DNA from: Montifringilla adamsi
Taxonomy: Eukaryota; Chordata; Aves; Passeriformes; Passeridae
NCBI GenBank assembly: GCA_017590115.1
Contig: JAGGNK010011114.1
Span: 4,703,733 to 4,767,732, forward strand
Reading direction: 5' to 3'
Length of the DNA stretch: 64,000 nucleotides
The notes under the pieces were generated by a model. That model was not told the DNA's origin. It worked only from the letters and a program-made list of their open reading frames with translations, and did no database searches. The position numbers and the translations under genes are program-made. The first letter of the stretch is position 1; each line of letters opens with the position of its first letter. Positions 1 through 11,475 of this stretch are shown here, piece by piece.

Positions 1-3000
1 ACAAAGGGAACCTAGGGGCGGAATGAAATCAAGCAACGTGGAATTTTGCCAGCATGCTGGGGATGAAGTCCCTAGCTCTTGAGAAAAGGGTCCTTAAATG
101 AGACGGCACATCCCTGCAGAGATGTCTCCAGGACAACGTTTGTGGTGTGGCTCCCTTTCCCCAGGCTTCTCATGCAAACAGCTTGGAAGCCACTGAGAGC
201 CCTGTTCCTGCCTTAGAGGCTGCTCTGCTGCTGACGGGGCAGTGGAGCAAGGCCTTACCTGTCTGTCTGCCTACACCTCTCGTTTGTTGTGGAGAGCTCC
301 TGCATGCCACACGCCAGGCAATGGCACCCAAAGATTTCTCCCCTGGTTAAGGTTTGCAGCCTGCAATCTGCACTGCATGTGAGGAGCACTTTTGCACCTC
401 TGCCCCTAAGCAGGGTGCTGGGTCCTCATCAGGCCGGGTCCTTCTGCTGTTGATCAGCCCTTCTAAATGCTCTTTATTCTTCCACTCCATGTTGGATGTG
501 GGCCTTGTACACAGACATTTCACCCCGTCCTCTGCTGCTCAGGCAACAAGGTGGGGAGAACAAAAGTTGTTTATCCATGTTTGCCAAGAGAGAAACTGCA
601 AAAGCTAGCAAGTGTATGTTGGGGGAGTGGTGCAAGCAGGGAGTGGTTGCGTGTGGGCTTCTTTAGGATCAGGGTGTGTTCATGTTTCATGAACATGTGC
701 ATGCATAATAGTGTGTTTAATATAACACTCCAATCTTGATCCTTCCCCGAAATTCTACTGGCTAACCTAGTTAGCCCCAAATGAGAGACACTTTCAGCCT
801 ATACATTATGCAGAAATGTAGGTATGAAGAAACGTAAGCAAGCATTTTTACAGCATCATCAATAAATAAATACGTGCTATCTACTCAAATCAACAACATG
901 CTAAACAGTGGAAGTCAAATGGGATGTCTTCCTGAGAAACAAACAACTGACCATGTATTTACTGTGCAGCTCATGAATAAACATTGAAAACGCACAAAAA
1001 CAGAGGAAGATATTTGTCTCAACTTGGAGAAAGCTTCTGGCTCAGACTGGCTCTCATAGCTGAACGATACAAAATGGAATTGGCAAGGGGGGAAAATGAC
1101 ATAATCACATACATGTAACAATCCATTGAAAGTAGGACACGCAAAAAGGAGAAGAAAACAGGCTTGAAGGAGAAGGTAGACTAACACAGCGGTCAGCTTC
1201 AGACCTGCTCTTTCTGGCATCTGTGCTGGCAATTTACCAGCCTTGGAGAAACAGCTCTCGAGTTGAAAGAGAATCTCAGACACCTGCTTAAATTGTCACA
1301 ATGTTACAGAATGTATTTTAACACACCCTGCTGCAAGGCCATGTACTGAGAAGGGAAGAACATAGTGATGAATGGCAGGATAAAGATGCTTTCAGGAAAA
1401 ACACAGATGCAGAAAGAGATTTGGGGACTCAACACGGGTAATGAACTCCACAAGCTTTTTGTACAGCACAGGAAATGGTTTACTTCCATTTTTAGTTATG
1501 AGAGAAGGGGGAAAACAATGACTGAGAAATTACTTTTACTCTGTGCACAGCATGTGTGTATAGACCACAATGACATTGTACCCACGCTGGGTGCCTGCGT
1601 GTCAAAATAAGTCTTAGAAACACTGGAGTCCAAAAAATCTGCAGTGACCAAAATGAAATCTTACAATGTGAGGCTTCAAAGAAAACAATCTATTCAGTTA
1701 AACAAGAAGTGATGGAAGCACCATGTATAGTTACTTATCCATGAAAATGGGATGGGTGTGCAGTTTTGTAGGCAAAGGCATAACAAGTTCTGATGTTTCA
1801 AAGTTGAAGTTAGACAAATTCAACCTTGAAAGAAGCAATTTCCTAGCAGCAAGGATAATTAAACACTGGAATAAATTAGTAGGTGGAAGAAGGCAGTTGT
1901 GCCATTACTTGGAGTCTTTAAGACGTGTTGTATTTCCAACTCATTTTGATCCAGCTGCTGAGGAAAAAAATGTATGGCTTTTGTATATGGGTCAGATTAA
2001 TGGGTTATAGTGGCCCTTCAGTCTAGAAGTCTGACTGTATGAGGGGGGAAAGTGGTTCTTACCGAAGTAAAAGAGTGAGAGGTGCTTGTTGAGAACACAA
2101 CCCAGGGCTCAGGATAGTGGGGCTTCAGGACTAAAGCTTGATGAAGGATCAGGAGTTTAACCAGTGTGGTGGAACCTAACCCGCTTTCTGAATTTGATGT
2201 AAGGGACATGTCTTGGTTTATGGAAGTGATGTCTTCCAGTGAAGAAAAAGTGTGTTTAAATGCTGGCTAAATGAGGAGAGCAGAATGACTGGAAACAGGC
2301 AGCAAGAACAAGCAGGGATATGAGGGCATTTTGAACATATTTGAAGACAGCCTTGTTTTGATCAGGCATTTTCTTCTCAGTCACATTTGTGGATTCAGCC
2401 TCATTTGCTGTCTGGGAGCTGGGACAACTTCAGTTGTGCACAGGACCAAGTGTCCTCCAGACAGCTCGTGGCTGCAGCTCTGCAAAGAGGTCGATCTACT
2501 CCTTGCAGGAGCTCAGGTAACTGTGGTTGGAGGGTGAAAGTTCTCCTCATCAGTTTTAGGAGGGTCTCATTTCATTCCTATGAGGCAACACCCTCTTTCC
2601 TTTAAAGCATAACGGAAGGAATAACAAAGTCCAGCCTAAAATCCAGTCTGATAATCATGCTCAGTCAAGAACACAGCAGACACTTCCTGAACCTCGCCCA
2701 AGCCAAGTCATGCTCAAGAGCAAGGTGCACTGGAGACGCTAGAAGAAAACCTAAACCAGCCAATTTGTGCAGGAGTAGCTGCCCCGAACCATGCATGGGC
2801 TCCAGAGATTCCCTGCTGGAAAATGTAAAACATGGATCCCTCTCTACCAGGAGCCTGGACAACAGACAGCAAGACATGCCCAAGGAGAGCACGATTTCAC
2901 AGAGGATGTGGCAAGGGGACTGAAAGAGCAGATAACTGTCCGAGTTACTAGAGAGCCGCCCAGTGCCTCCGCTCTTTGTTTTACAAACAAACAGGAAATT

Positions 3001-3150
3001 AAATCCCCGAGCAAACAAAAATCTCTGAGCAGGCTGGGAAGGAAGGTGGTGGAGTTGGTGGCATGAATGCCATGCTGCAGCAGCCCCTTATTGAGTAAAC
3101 CGGGATCTCAGGCAGGGGAAAAGAACCTAGCCTCAAAAAAGGGCAATGCT
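1..3150. other. Upstream gene-free region
   Basis: No exon of a recognisable gene is visible on either strand. Open frames are short and show no known domain. The only interpretable element is an old CR1 remnant near 1780-2042. In mammals CD2 lies upstream of PTGFRN. I looked for a CD2-like proline-rich tail or Ig exon here and saw none, so the neighbouring gene, if conserved, ends further upstream. CpG content rises from about 3150 into the promoter island. Confidence 0.6.
1780..2042 (+). mobile_element. Ancient CR1 LINE 3' remnant
   Basis: The frame through 1795-1940 gives a degraded copy of the CR1 ORF2 C-terminus: the spaced motif K-L-K...F-N-L...N-F...R-I-I-K-H-W-N-K-L is the 'HWN.L' signature at the end of CR1 reverse transcriptases. 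Downstream, a stretch near 1990-2042 resembles the CR1 3' tail ('gtcaga..a.tgg', 'tggcccttc', then 'ctgtatgagg'). The divergence and the resemblance to turtle-type CR1 tails suggest an insertion much older than the other CR1 copies in this window. The boundaries are approximate. Confidence 0.6.
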
Positions 3151-3890
3151 GCTTGTGGGGCTGCCTGGCACCAGCGGGCGAGGGAGCGATGGCCTTGCCC
3201 ACGAAGTGCTTGGGGCACAGACACTTGGAAGTGTCCGTGCCCTCCTGATCCTAACCCGGGCCATGAGCAGGGTGGAATCGCAGGAGCACGGGCAGGCCCG
3301 CTGCTGCCCGTGGAAGGGTAGGGGACACGGTGGGCACAGCCGGCACTGGTTTTTGAGGTTACACACGCATGGAAGGGGGCAGGAGTCGACAGCCCAGCAG
3401 GCAGCCCCCGGCTGGGGCTGTGCTTGGGGACAGGGCCGGCGGTGGCTCCACACGTGTGCGGCGGCTCCGTGCGCAGGGATGTGAGGACAGGGGGCACGGG
3501 CGACCCCCGCCCGCGGGAGCGGACACGGGGGGACCCCACCCCCGTGAGGCGGGGCCGGACGGGCTCCGCAGCCGGGGCAGGAACGAGAGACCAAAGCGTG
3601 TCCCGGCCCCACGCTGCCCAAGGGCCGCTCCCGGGGGTCCAGGGCACACTCCCGGCCGGGCGAGCCCGCCCTCCCCGCACCGGGGCTTTCCCAAGCCACG
3701 TGTGCGCGGCGGCGGCCCCGGGAGGGAAGGAAGGAGGGAGGCGGCGAGGGCAGCGCCGTCCTCGGCTGGGCCCTGCTCGGCGAGGCGCTCGCCCCGAGGC
3801 CAGCAGCCCCGCTCTCCTCCCTCCCTCCCTCTCCCGCCTCAGGGGAAGGGGCCGGGCCGGGCCGGACCCCGCGCCGCCCCCGTTACCTGC

Positions 3891-3970
3891 GGGCGGGGGC
3901 GGGCGCTGGGAAAGTTTGTCTCTGTGGTTGGCTGCGCCGCGCGGCGCGGCCGGTCGGGGCGGGCGGGCGG
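3891..3970. promoter_or_regulatory. GC-box cluster, probable Sp1/KLF sites
   Basis: Two groups of overlapping GGGCGG-type boxes are visible at 3891-3905 and 3956-3970, roughly 130-210 bp upstream of the ATG. In TATA-less CpG promoters such boxes usually sit just upstream of the start sites. Binding is inferred from the motif only. Confidence 0.5.
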
Positions 3971-4100
3971 CTCCGTGCGCTCGCAGGGCAGCGAGCGGCC
4001 GGCCGAGGAGCGCTGCCGCCGCCGGTCCCCCCGGGCCAGCCCAGCCTGCGAGCCCGCCGTCCCGCTCGCCTAGGGAGAGGCGCCGCGCAGCCCTGCCAGC

Positions 4101-4164
4101 ATGGGGCACCGCGGGGAGAGGGCGTCCTGCCTGCCTCTCCTCCTCCTCGTCCTGCTGCTGCTCG
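4101..4164 (+). CDS. PTGFRN: PTGFRN exon 1: start codon and signal peptide
   Basis: The exon encodes residues 1-21 and the first base of codon 22. The peptide starts M-G-H-R-G-E-R and runs into a leucine-rich hydrophobic core, a typical cleavable signal peptide. Joined to exon 2 it reads ...LLLL-A-F-C-R-G-R, matching the human LSLALCRGR region. The start is supported by an in-frame TAG at 4071-4073, by the absence of any ATG between 3482 and 4100, and by a strong Kozak context (A at -3, G at +4). The donor is CTCG|gtgagc, phase 1. The exon lies inside the CpG island, and G-rich DNA follows directly in the intron. The 5' UTR lies immediately upstream, but its start is unknown and it could be spliced. 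Confidence 0.9.
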
Positions 4165-4185
4165 GTGAGCCGGGGGTGCGCGGCC

Positions 4186-4212
4186 GGGGGCGGCGGGGAG
4201 GGCGGCCGGGGG
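4186..4212 (+). other. G-quadruplex motif after the exon 1 donor
   Basis: Four G-runs of three to five bases separated by loops of one to five bases lie 21 nt into intron 1 on the coding strand, so the motif would also be present in the pre-mRNA. The pattern satisfies the usual G3+N1-7 rule. Another near-quadruplex G-run series is at 3956-3970. Folding is predicted from the pattern only. Confidence 0.5.
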
Positions 4213-6376
4213 TGCTCAGCCACCTTGCCCGCAGGTAGCGCGGCGGAGCCCGGCCGGGCGCTGCCCTCGGCGGGGCCGGGCTGTGCCGCCTGCCCGCCGG
4301 GCTGTGCCGGCCCCGGGAGCGGGCGGAATGGGCCGGCCCAGATCCCCCGGTCCCCGCTGCTCCCTTCAGGGAATCGCTGCCGGGCATTTCCCCGGAACTT
4401 TAGGGGGCTCCCCGCAGCGGGGGTGGGTGGCGGGGTGCTGCCCGGGGGCTCCCCGCCGTGAGGGGCTCCCGCAGCCTCCGGGGTCCCGCGGCGCCGCGGA
4501 TCGTGGCGGGGGAGCCGTAGTTGCTCGTAAAGGAGCCGTGCGGGGGCTGTGGTCGCGGTGAGGTGAGAGCGCTCTTTCGCTCCGAGACCTCACCTGGCGG
4601 ACGTGAAGCCGCTTATTGAGGTGGGCACCCTCCTTCTGCCTGTCCCCCGGGGGGCTGCGGAGGGGCCCGCACCCTGCTCGGGTTCTCCGGGCACACGGGG
4701 TGCGGGGGAAGCAGCGCTTCCCTGGCGCCCTCCCCGCCGGGCTCCCGGGGTTTGCTGCCTTTGCCGGGAAGTTCTCCCTCTAGGAGATAGCGTGTGATTG
4801 TGTAGGTGATGGTTTACGCTGTGTTCAGGTAATTGTGAAGCTGTCGTTAGCGTGACATGTGGCATTGTTCCTTACGGGTGTCAGTGCCAGCCAGGCAGCG
4901 TGCAGGAATAAAGACAAGCAAGCTGTACACAAAAGGGTGGGTGGTGAGTTGTCGTGGGATATTTTTTTTTCCTTTTCTTTTTTCTTTTTTTCCTCCCCCC
5001 CTCCCCAACGCTGTACTTGTAGCGTTGTTGCTAACCCTGTTACAGAAGTAGCAGTGAATGTAAAAGCAGAGAACTAGAAGACCATTCGGATGAGATAGCT
5101 CTGTCTCGTAGTGTTTGAATGGCTTTGTGTCAGCTCTGGGCAGCCAGGACACCAGGTGCTGGTGAGCAAGCATGTCCCACAAGTTACTCTATGTAGTTCA
5201 TGATTCAGAACACTTGATTAATTGCAGGTAGTAAGTGGGAGCCTTTTCCAGATTTCAGGTGGAAGGAATAACTAAACAGTGCCCCAGCCCCACACTTGCC
5301 AACACTCTTCTTTAAACAAAACTCTACTCGCTGACTTAGTTTGTGCTTGTACTTTTGACTTTGCTGCGACTTTTTTTTTTCCTTAAGTCTGCCGGAGCAC
5401 TTTCCTCATAGTTTGGATGTTGAATCTTTCATAGCCAGGTCTGCAGAGCTGAGAGTTGCAGTTGAAAAGTCAGCTTCCTAAACCTGGTCTTGTCCCAGCC
5501 TTTTTCCTGAGGCTGCTTGCAGGCTCTTGGGGCAGAGGGTGTTCTGTCTACAAGATCCTACCAGACAAAAGTGTTCACTGTGCTTTCTCTTACTTGCAGC
5601 TGACGTTAGTCATCTCGTTTATCTTTACAATATAGGCGTGCTGCCAGCTGGGGAAACAGTCATGAGCTGGAGAGCTCACCTTCAGTATTTTTGTTTAGAA
5701 ACAGAAAGGGAATAAGATTTTTCAAGAGGATGGTTTAATAGGACAAGCGGAAAATCAAGATTCTCAGATGCTCAAGGTCATGCAGCAAAAAGTAAAAACT
5801 ATTAAGGATGATGCACAATGGGAAAGTTGTTTCCTTCTTAATTCAAGATGAAATAATTTGAAGAACTTAAAGTGTTCATGCAGAGATATATGGCCATTGT
5901 TCATGATCTGGTTTGTCTAGATGTTTTGAGTTGTCTCTTGGGGATTTTTTTTTGGTAATTGGAATGGTGCTTTTAAAACTGAAAGTGTTTTTGTGTGCAG
6001 AAAAATCTCTGAACTGTAGTCTTATTTGTAGTGTGTGTTGTAGAGTGCCTATCTTTTGATACCATTGCTTGGTAACTTATATGAAATATTCCAAAGGTTA
6101 AGAGGTTTGGAAAGTAGTCATTCTCTCACTCTGGATGGGAGAAGTTTGCTTCTGTGAACCATTTCTAGCAGCTCTTTAATGGAGAGATGGGTTGGAGCTT
6201 TTGCTGCAAGTATTGAGGAATTCTTGTGTAAGGGAGGGAAGGAGCTGAAGCATACAGAAGTTTATCCCTTATGAGTACTTAGACTTGACTGTTTTCTTCA
6301 GATATTTACAAAATAATCCAGCAAAAGGATGCAAATGGCTAAAGTATTTGGCTGTGACAAATGAGAATGTTTTATC

Positions 6377-6380
<4 letters not shown>

Positions 6381-6421
<41 letters not shown>
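6381..6421. repeat. Poly(T) tract, 41 bases
   Basis: An uninterrupted run of T. It could be the tail of a minus-strand retro-insert, but no recognisable LINE or gene body is seen to its right. Its length may differ between individuals and is prone to assembly error. Confidence 0.9.
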
Positions 6422-6424
<3 letters not shown>

Positions 6425-8888
6425 CCAGTACAGTTATAATCTGTTTGGTAAGGAGATTGTGGGATCCTGATATTAAGGCTTCATCTAGTCTCTCTTTTCT
6501 TCCCTCCTCTGGTGTGGTTAGATCCTGAGAAAGGAGGGCACTTTAAGAGCATTTTGCTCTGTCTGTTTCATGTGTGATTTCACTCTGTAGCCAATCTACC
6601 TAATCAACCTGCGAAATGCTCTGGAAACCAAAACATCTCTCCTAGGACAAGACAGCCAAAAACCAAAACAAGTATCTGATTGTGACCAGGGCTCAGACAG
6701 TAAAGTAAACAATAAGCATTCCACTTCCTGGATTTTTTTCCTGGTTCTTGTTTGAGGTCCAAGGTAATAATTTCAGTGGATATGATAAAAAAAGGTTTTT
6801 GTTTAAATGCTATGGGGCATGAGGAGAGCATGTACTCAGTAGATCCTAGGGGAAAACCGCTGATAATGGGTTTCCCAGAGATGGCCTTTTTCTTACTCAC
6901 CTTTTAGACCTGAGTGGCACTCGCTGTCCACAATGATGAAAGTCAGTTCCAGCATGCCAGAACCCCAGGAGCTGTGTGTTTAGATGGATGGAGTTGTTTC
7001 CTGCATCTCGTGTCTGAAATTATTTTTTGTTTCTTTTCCTCAGAAGCTACAACAATTAGTCATTTGAATCGAGGTTTAATTCAAGCTCTGCAATAGAAGG
7101 CTTTTGGTAATTAGTGTAAGTTATTGTGATCATGCACTTCAAGGAAAAGCATGCTTTAATCTTTTCCTGCATTTGCAGCTAAAGTGGGAGCATTAGAGAA
7201 AAGGAGAGCCTCAAGGTTTAGGGCAGGGAGGCAATGAAAGGATGACTGCCTAAGGAGTGTTCAAGGTATGTTGGAGTGGAATCTGCTCCCTCTTCCCTTG
7301 CTGGTGCCTGCTCACCTGCAGGTGAGCCCAGGGCTGGCCCTGGTGGCTTTTGCCTGCCTGTTTTTGGAAGGAGGCAGGCTCAGATCCTCACTGGTACTCA
7401 GAGAAGGCTTACAGCTAGACCTGCATATCTCTTTGTGACTTAGGAGGTGGCTAAAAAGGCTTCCAAAAGGGAATTGGAGACTGCTAATGCACTAGAAGCA
7501 CGTAGTGAGTGTTGGAACTGTGTTGGTGAGGCACTGAAGGGCAGGTGGTGTTGCCGAGGAGGAAGCTCTTTCCCTATGGCTTTGTCATGCTGATGTATTT
7601 TCTTGGTGTGTAGGCTGTGGGAACATGTGGGAATCGAGGGGTGAGCAGTGTAGTGAGTGTTTGTTCTTTACATCCTGTCGTCTTTAGGGTTGGCAGATGA
7701 TAGCTTAGTCACCTTCTCTGGCTCTCTCGCACCTTTGTAGGTGCCTGTCTGGGGCTGCTTTTTAGGGAGTCTAGGTGCTTTTTCTGAAATTCTTTGACCT
7801 TGTTCCCCAGGTTTCTCGATGGCTACATTTCAGCGTAGCAACAGCTTGCTCTCTTTAGGTAGCCTCTGTTGTATTTGGCTCTAATCCCCGAACTGAGGTA
7901 TAAACCTGCCTGAACAAGATTTGAAGTGAGCAGTAGGGGTCATTTAAAAATGCAGCCACATGCTTGATTAGAGGGGAATGTGCTTAAGAAATAATATATA
8001 TCCATCCGTCTAGTTATATAAACAAATATTCAGGGACATTTGAGATTTCAGCTTTCACATCTAATGTATTCATGGGTTGATTTGTTTCTGCGTGGTTGTT
8101 TCTTCTTCTTGTGGGTTGGGGTTTTTTTTTCCCCATTTCCATAATCCTTGTCAAACACTAACCTGCAAAACAGAAATGTGTATTTTTTTTAGAAGGGAAA
8201 TGGGTACATATCTGAATAAGGTATTTTTAGAAAGAGAGCATTTCAATTGTCTGGTTTTAGATGCCTTTCAGTGATATATTTTATGGTGTGTGAAATTCTG
8301 TGTTTTAGAAGGACGGGAAAGGGGACACATTGTCTGAAAATTCTTTCAGATTATGTATAGAAGTCGATTGAAAGTTAAGTTGGAAAGAACTTGAGGAAGA
8401 CAAGGAGCTAGGTCAAAGTAGTGGTTATGTCAGTGTCTATAAAAGTCTTTAGTACTTTCAAAAGAAAGATATTAGATGGGAGTATAGAGTCAGTCTGTAC
8501 ATTGTAATGCAAATAAAAATATCTGTTTAATACTTTTTTTTTTTTTTACTTTTATTGGAGATGTTACCAGGCCTCTGATATTTGTTCTGCTTTCTCAGAT
8601 CTGTGATAGTAAGTGATAAAGTCTTATAGACTTTAAAGTTTTATAGAGACCTGTGAGGTGAAATTGTCTAGGCATACCAATGTTTCCATTTCTGTCCAAG
8701 AATAATAAGCAGTTTCCAGCATGACCCCAGTTCCTAACCTGCACAAGGTACCTCAAAATGGGATTGAGCAAGGCAGGGAGAGAATGTGTCATAAGCAGGT
8801 TTGAAGCTGTTAGAATTTCCTGTTCTAAAGAACAAGTGAGCTTACAAGGAGATAATAGTTTCTCAATGGTTCTCAATTTTTCCTTTTT

Positions 8889-8889
<1 letters not shown>

Positions 8890-8923
<34 letters not shown>
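8890..8923. repeat. Poly(T) tract, 34 bases
   Basis: A pure T run, preceded by a T-rich segment interrupted by one G at 8889. No retrotransposon body was recognised on either side. Confidence 0.9.
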
Positions 8924-8924
<1 letters not shown>

Positions 8925-9349
8925 TGTCAGTTGATTCTCTAGAAAGACTCAAATATCCACTGAGAAGAGGCTTTAAAAATAATGAGAAACTTTTAATACA
9001 CCTTGTGTTTTGCAAGGGGCAAAGGTGTAAAATCAGTTTCAGACCAAACTGCTTTTGGATAAACTGACAGGTAGCTGCTAAGGTGCCAAAAGTCTTGAAT
9101 AATGTCTTTCCAGATGATCAGCATATATAAAATAGGATAAGAAGGAAGACAGGAATTAAGGAACTTAAAGTTTCTTAGGTTTTTTGAGTCTCATATCAGA
9201 AGCTGGCTTATTCATATACATGTAAGATTTCATAATTGTGAAACATAAAACTGATTTCTTCTTAATGAAGTCTGAGACAGATAAAAGGATGGTGGTTTGT
9301 TTTTTTTTTTACCCCCATTATTTCCAGAGTTGAAAGTGGTTTCAAAGCT

Positions 9350-9398
9350 GGCTTTCCAGAGGACATTGGACTGGCTTTCCAATTCTGGCTTTCCAGAA
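9350..9398 (+). repeat. Degenerate triplicated 'ctggctttcca' motif
   Basis: The 11-mer ctggctttcca occurs three times within about 50 bp with unequal spacing. This looks like a small local duplication. No function is implied. Confidence 0.6.
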
Positions 9399-11209
9399 TT
9401 ACAAAGATGTAATCATCTTTGGCATTCTGACCAAGTTTCAAGTGAGTTAGGTAGAAGGTAGAACTGGTGTTGCTAAATGCCTTTGCTGAGTCTTGGAAAT
9501 GTTATAAAGCAATGTGGTAAACTGCTTGTAGATTTGGGTCGATGTGACTACAATGGGGACTGCTTGAAACTGGCACTGGAGTATTGCACTTGGTGCTCCT
9601 GTTCATTACCCTGGAGGAGACAAGTTGTGGGGAAAGAGGGGCTGAAGAAGCAGCCTGGGGAACAGTATCTGTTGTGTGCAGCAGAGGCAAATACTGCTGC
9701 AGAAATATGAAGAATTGCTGCAGCAAGCTGAAGTATTTGACTAGTGATAATCTCCACGGCCAGATGGAATTTGCATGGGTGCTCTAAAGGATATGAACTG
9801 TTAGCTGAGCTGTGGGAAGAAGAGGTAAGAAAGGCAGAGAATTCTGGACAGGATTTCCTTTAAAAAAGAATCTGAGGGTGGTTTTTAGAATTAATTGACT
9901 TGTGAACTTCAGGAATGAGAACTAATTAAAGACTGGAGCTCCCAGGCAATCTGTCACAGCTGCCAATAAGCAGAGCTGGCAGCAATGCCTGTAGTATATC
10001 TGCTTGTTACTGTTTGTTATGAGTGCCATCTCTTAAATTGTTTATTATTCTGCAGGATTTCAGGCATTCATGCTGAAATTTTCTGGGACCACAGGCTGAC
10101 TTTTTTTCCCCTCTGAGGAAACACTGCTACCCTCACTCTCTCTTTCCTTAAAGTCCTCCAGTATTTCCAATAGTTACACTTGGGAAGGCAGCAGGGCGAG
10201 TTCTTTTTTTCCTTTTTGATTCTTGCAGGTTCTAGCTATTTCTTCCTTGTCACTCTTGAACCAATAATAATCTCAGCTGCCAAGTTTGGAAGTTCTAGCA
10301 CAACCATGCCGTGGTTTAGAACAAGAACTGGAAATTTGGCTGGAGTGTTAACTCTACATCAAGAATGTGGCTTTTGCTGTTCCTAGGAAAATGTCCAAAT
10401 TTGGCCACATTATAGACTTGGAAAAGCATCAGTTTGTAAAAGCTTAATAGGGAATTAGTCTCAGGTCCCTAGAGAAAGCATTCTGTCATTGCTTGTAAGG
10501 TGTCAAAGGATTACAACTGCAGTTGGGGGTGGAGAAATGGAGCCCTCCTTTTTATTCCAGTTTCAGACTTCTGTAAATGTGTGTGAAGGCCTTTCTCCCC
10601 GCTCCCCTGCCCCACACTTCTGTTCTTTTTTTCTCTCCCTTTGCCAAATTGGCCAGTGCTGGATTGATGTACTGGTCTGTGTGAATCACTGATCAGAGCT
10701 GCTGTGAGAGTCTGCTGCTTGTAACACACAAAGTATATATATCGTCTTTCTTATGTGTAGCTTGGAAAAAAAATCAATGTAAACTTTGTGTTGCTTTTAA
10801 CTTTTGTTCTCTGGCTTCAGTTCATCTCTCAGGCTTTTTTCCCAGATATCCATCACCATTCTTTACTTCACACTGGCTGTAAAACAGCTCCTGTTGCTGT
10901 AGCTGCTCTTATTCCACTCTTTCTGTTTAACAGGCTTGATTAGTCTGGACTTGCCTTTCTGCCTTTCTTAAAGACGTGGTTTAGCTGTGCTGCTCAGTGC
11001 TTGCTTTGTGACTGCAATTTGTGTGCTCTCATGCTCTTTGAGTCACTCTCTTCTGGCCATATCAGTAGCCTCCGAAAAGAGTTCGGTGGAACCATTGCTG
11101 GGGGTCGTGTTGGTTAGCAAGAGTCCAGTTCCAACAAAAAGCTGGCTCTGCTTAGGTTTGCCAGTCCTAGAAAGAATAATTGCCAGTGTAAAGGACTTTG
11201 TTTCCATGC

Positions 11210-11475
11210 ATGTTGCACCGCTGGCTCCGAGTACAGAGATTTAGCGTGGCGTTTCAGTGGGCCTTTGATGCGGCGCGGCTGTGGGGAATCTTTGAGCGGG
11301 CTGTAACGCATTGTTCTCCTACACGCATTAGAGTGATTGTTGCAAGAGAGGCATCCGTGGGGACCTCTGCCAGCTCCTTATTGATGTGTGCAGTTTCATC
11401 TATTGACACGCTACCCTTCATTATTACACAGTGGATCCTGTGGCAGTGGAATTTGCTATTAAATCTGCCCCGCAA
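11210..11475. promoter_or_regulatory. CpG-rich block in intron 1, candidate enhancer
   Basis: By hand count, 13 CpG dinucleotides fall between 11219 and 11472, while the flanking intron has long stretches with few or none. The block has mixed, non-repetitive sequence, no splice-bounded coding frame and no match to a repeat I know. CpG retention away from the promoter is typical of unmethylated, selectively maintained regulatory DNA. It lies about 7 kb downstream of exon 1. The function is inferred. An unrecognised repeat is the main alternative. Confidence 0.4.

Larger units (their letters stand above)
3380..4760. promoter_or_regulatory. PTGFRN: CpG-island promoter of PTGFRN
   Basis: This stretch is strongly GC-rich and dense in CpG, unlike the AT-rich DNA on both sides. 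It surrounds exon 1. GC boxes lie at 3891-3905 and 3956-3970, an E-box CACGTG lies at 3697-3702, and no TATA box is seen close to the start codon. This is the architecture of a broad, TATA-less housekeeping-type promoter. The transcription start cannot be placed from sequence alone. No ATG occurs from 3482 to 4100, so any leader starting in this interval would have no upstream start codon. The island extends about 600 bp into intron 1. Confidence 0.85.

Noticed and set aside
1..3100. 3' end of a CD2-like neighbouring gene
   Set aside because: Mammalian order suggested it, but no Ig exon, transmembrane segment or proline-rich tail is visible.
3108..4461. Long open frames on both strands (371 codons minus, 345 and 234 codons plus)
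   Set aside because: They lie in the CpG island, where stop codons are rare, and are low-complexity P/R/G/A-rich. They overlap one another in several frames and ignore the exon 1 splice donor.
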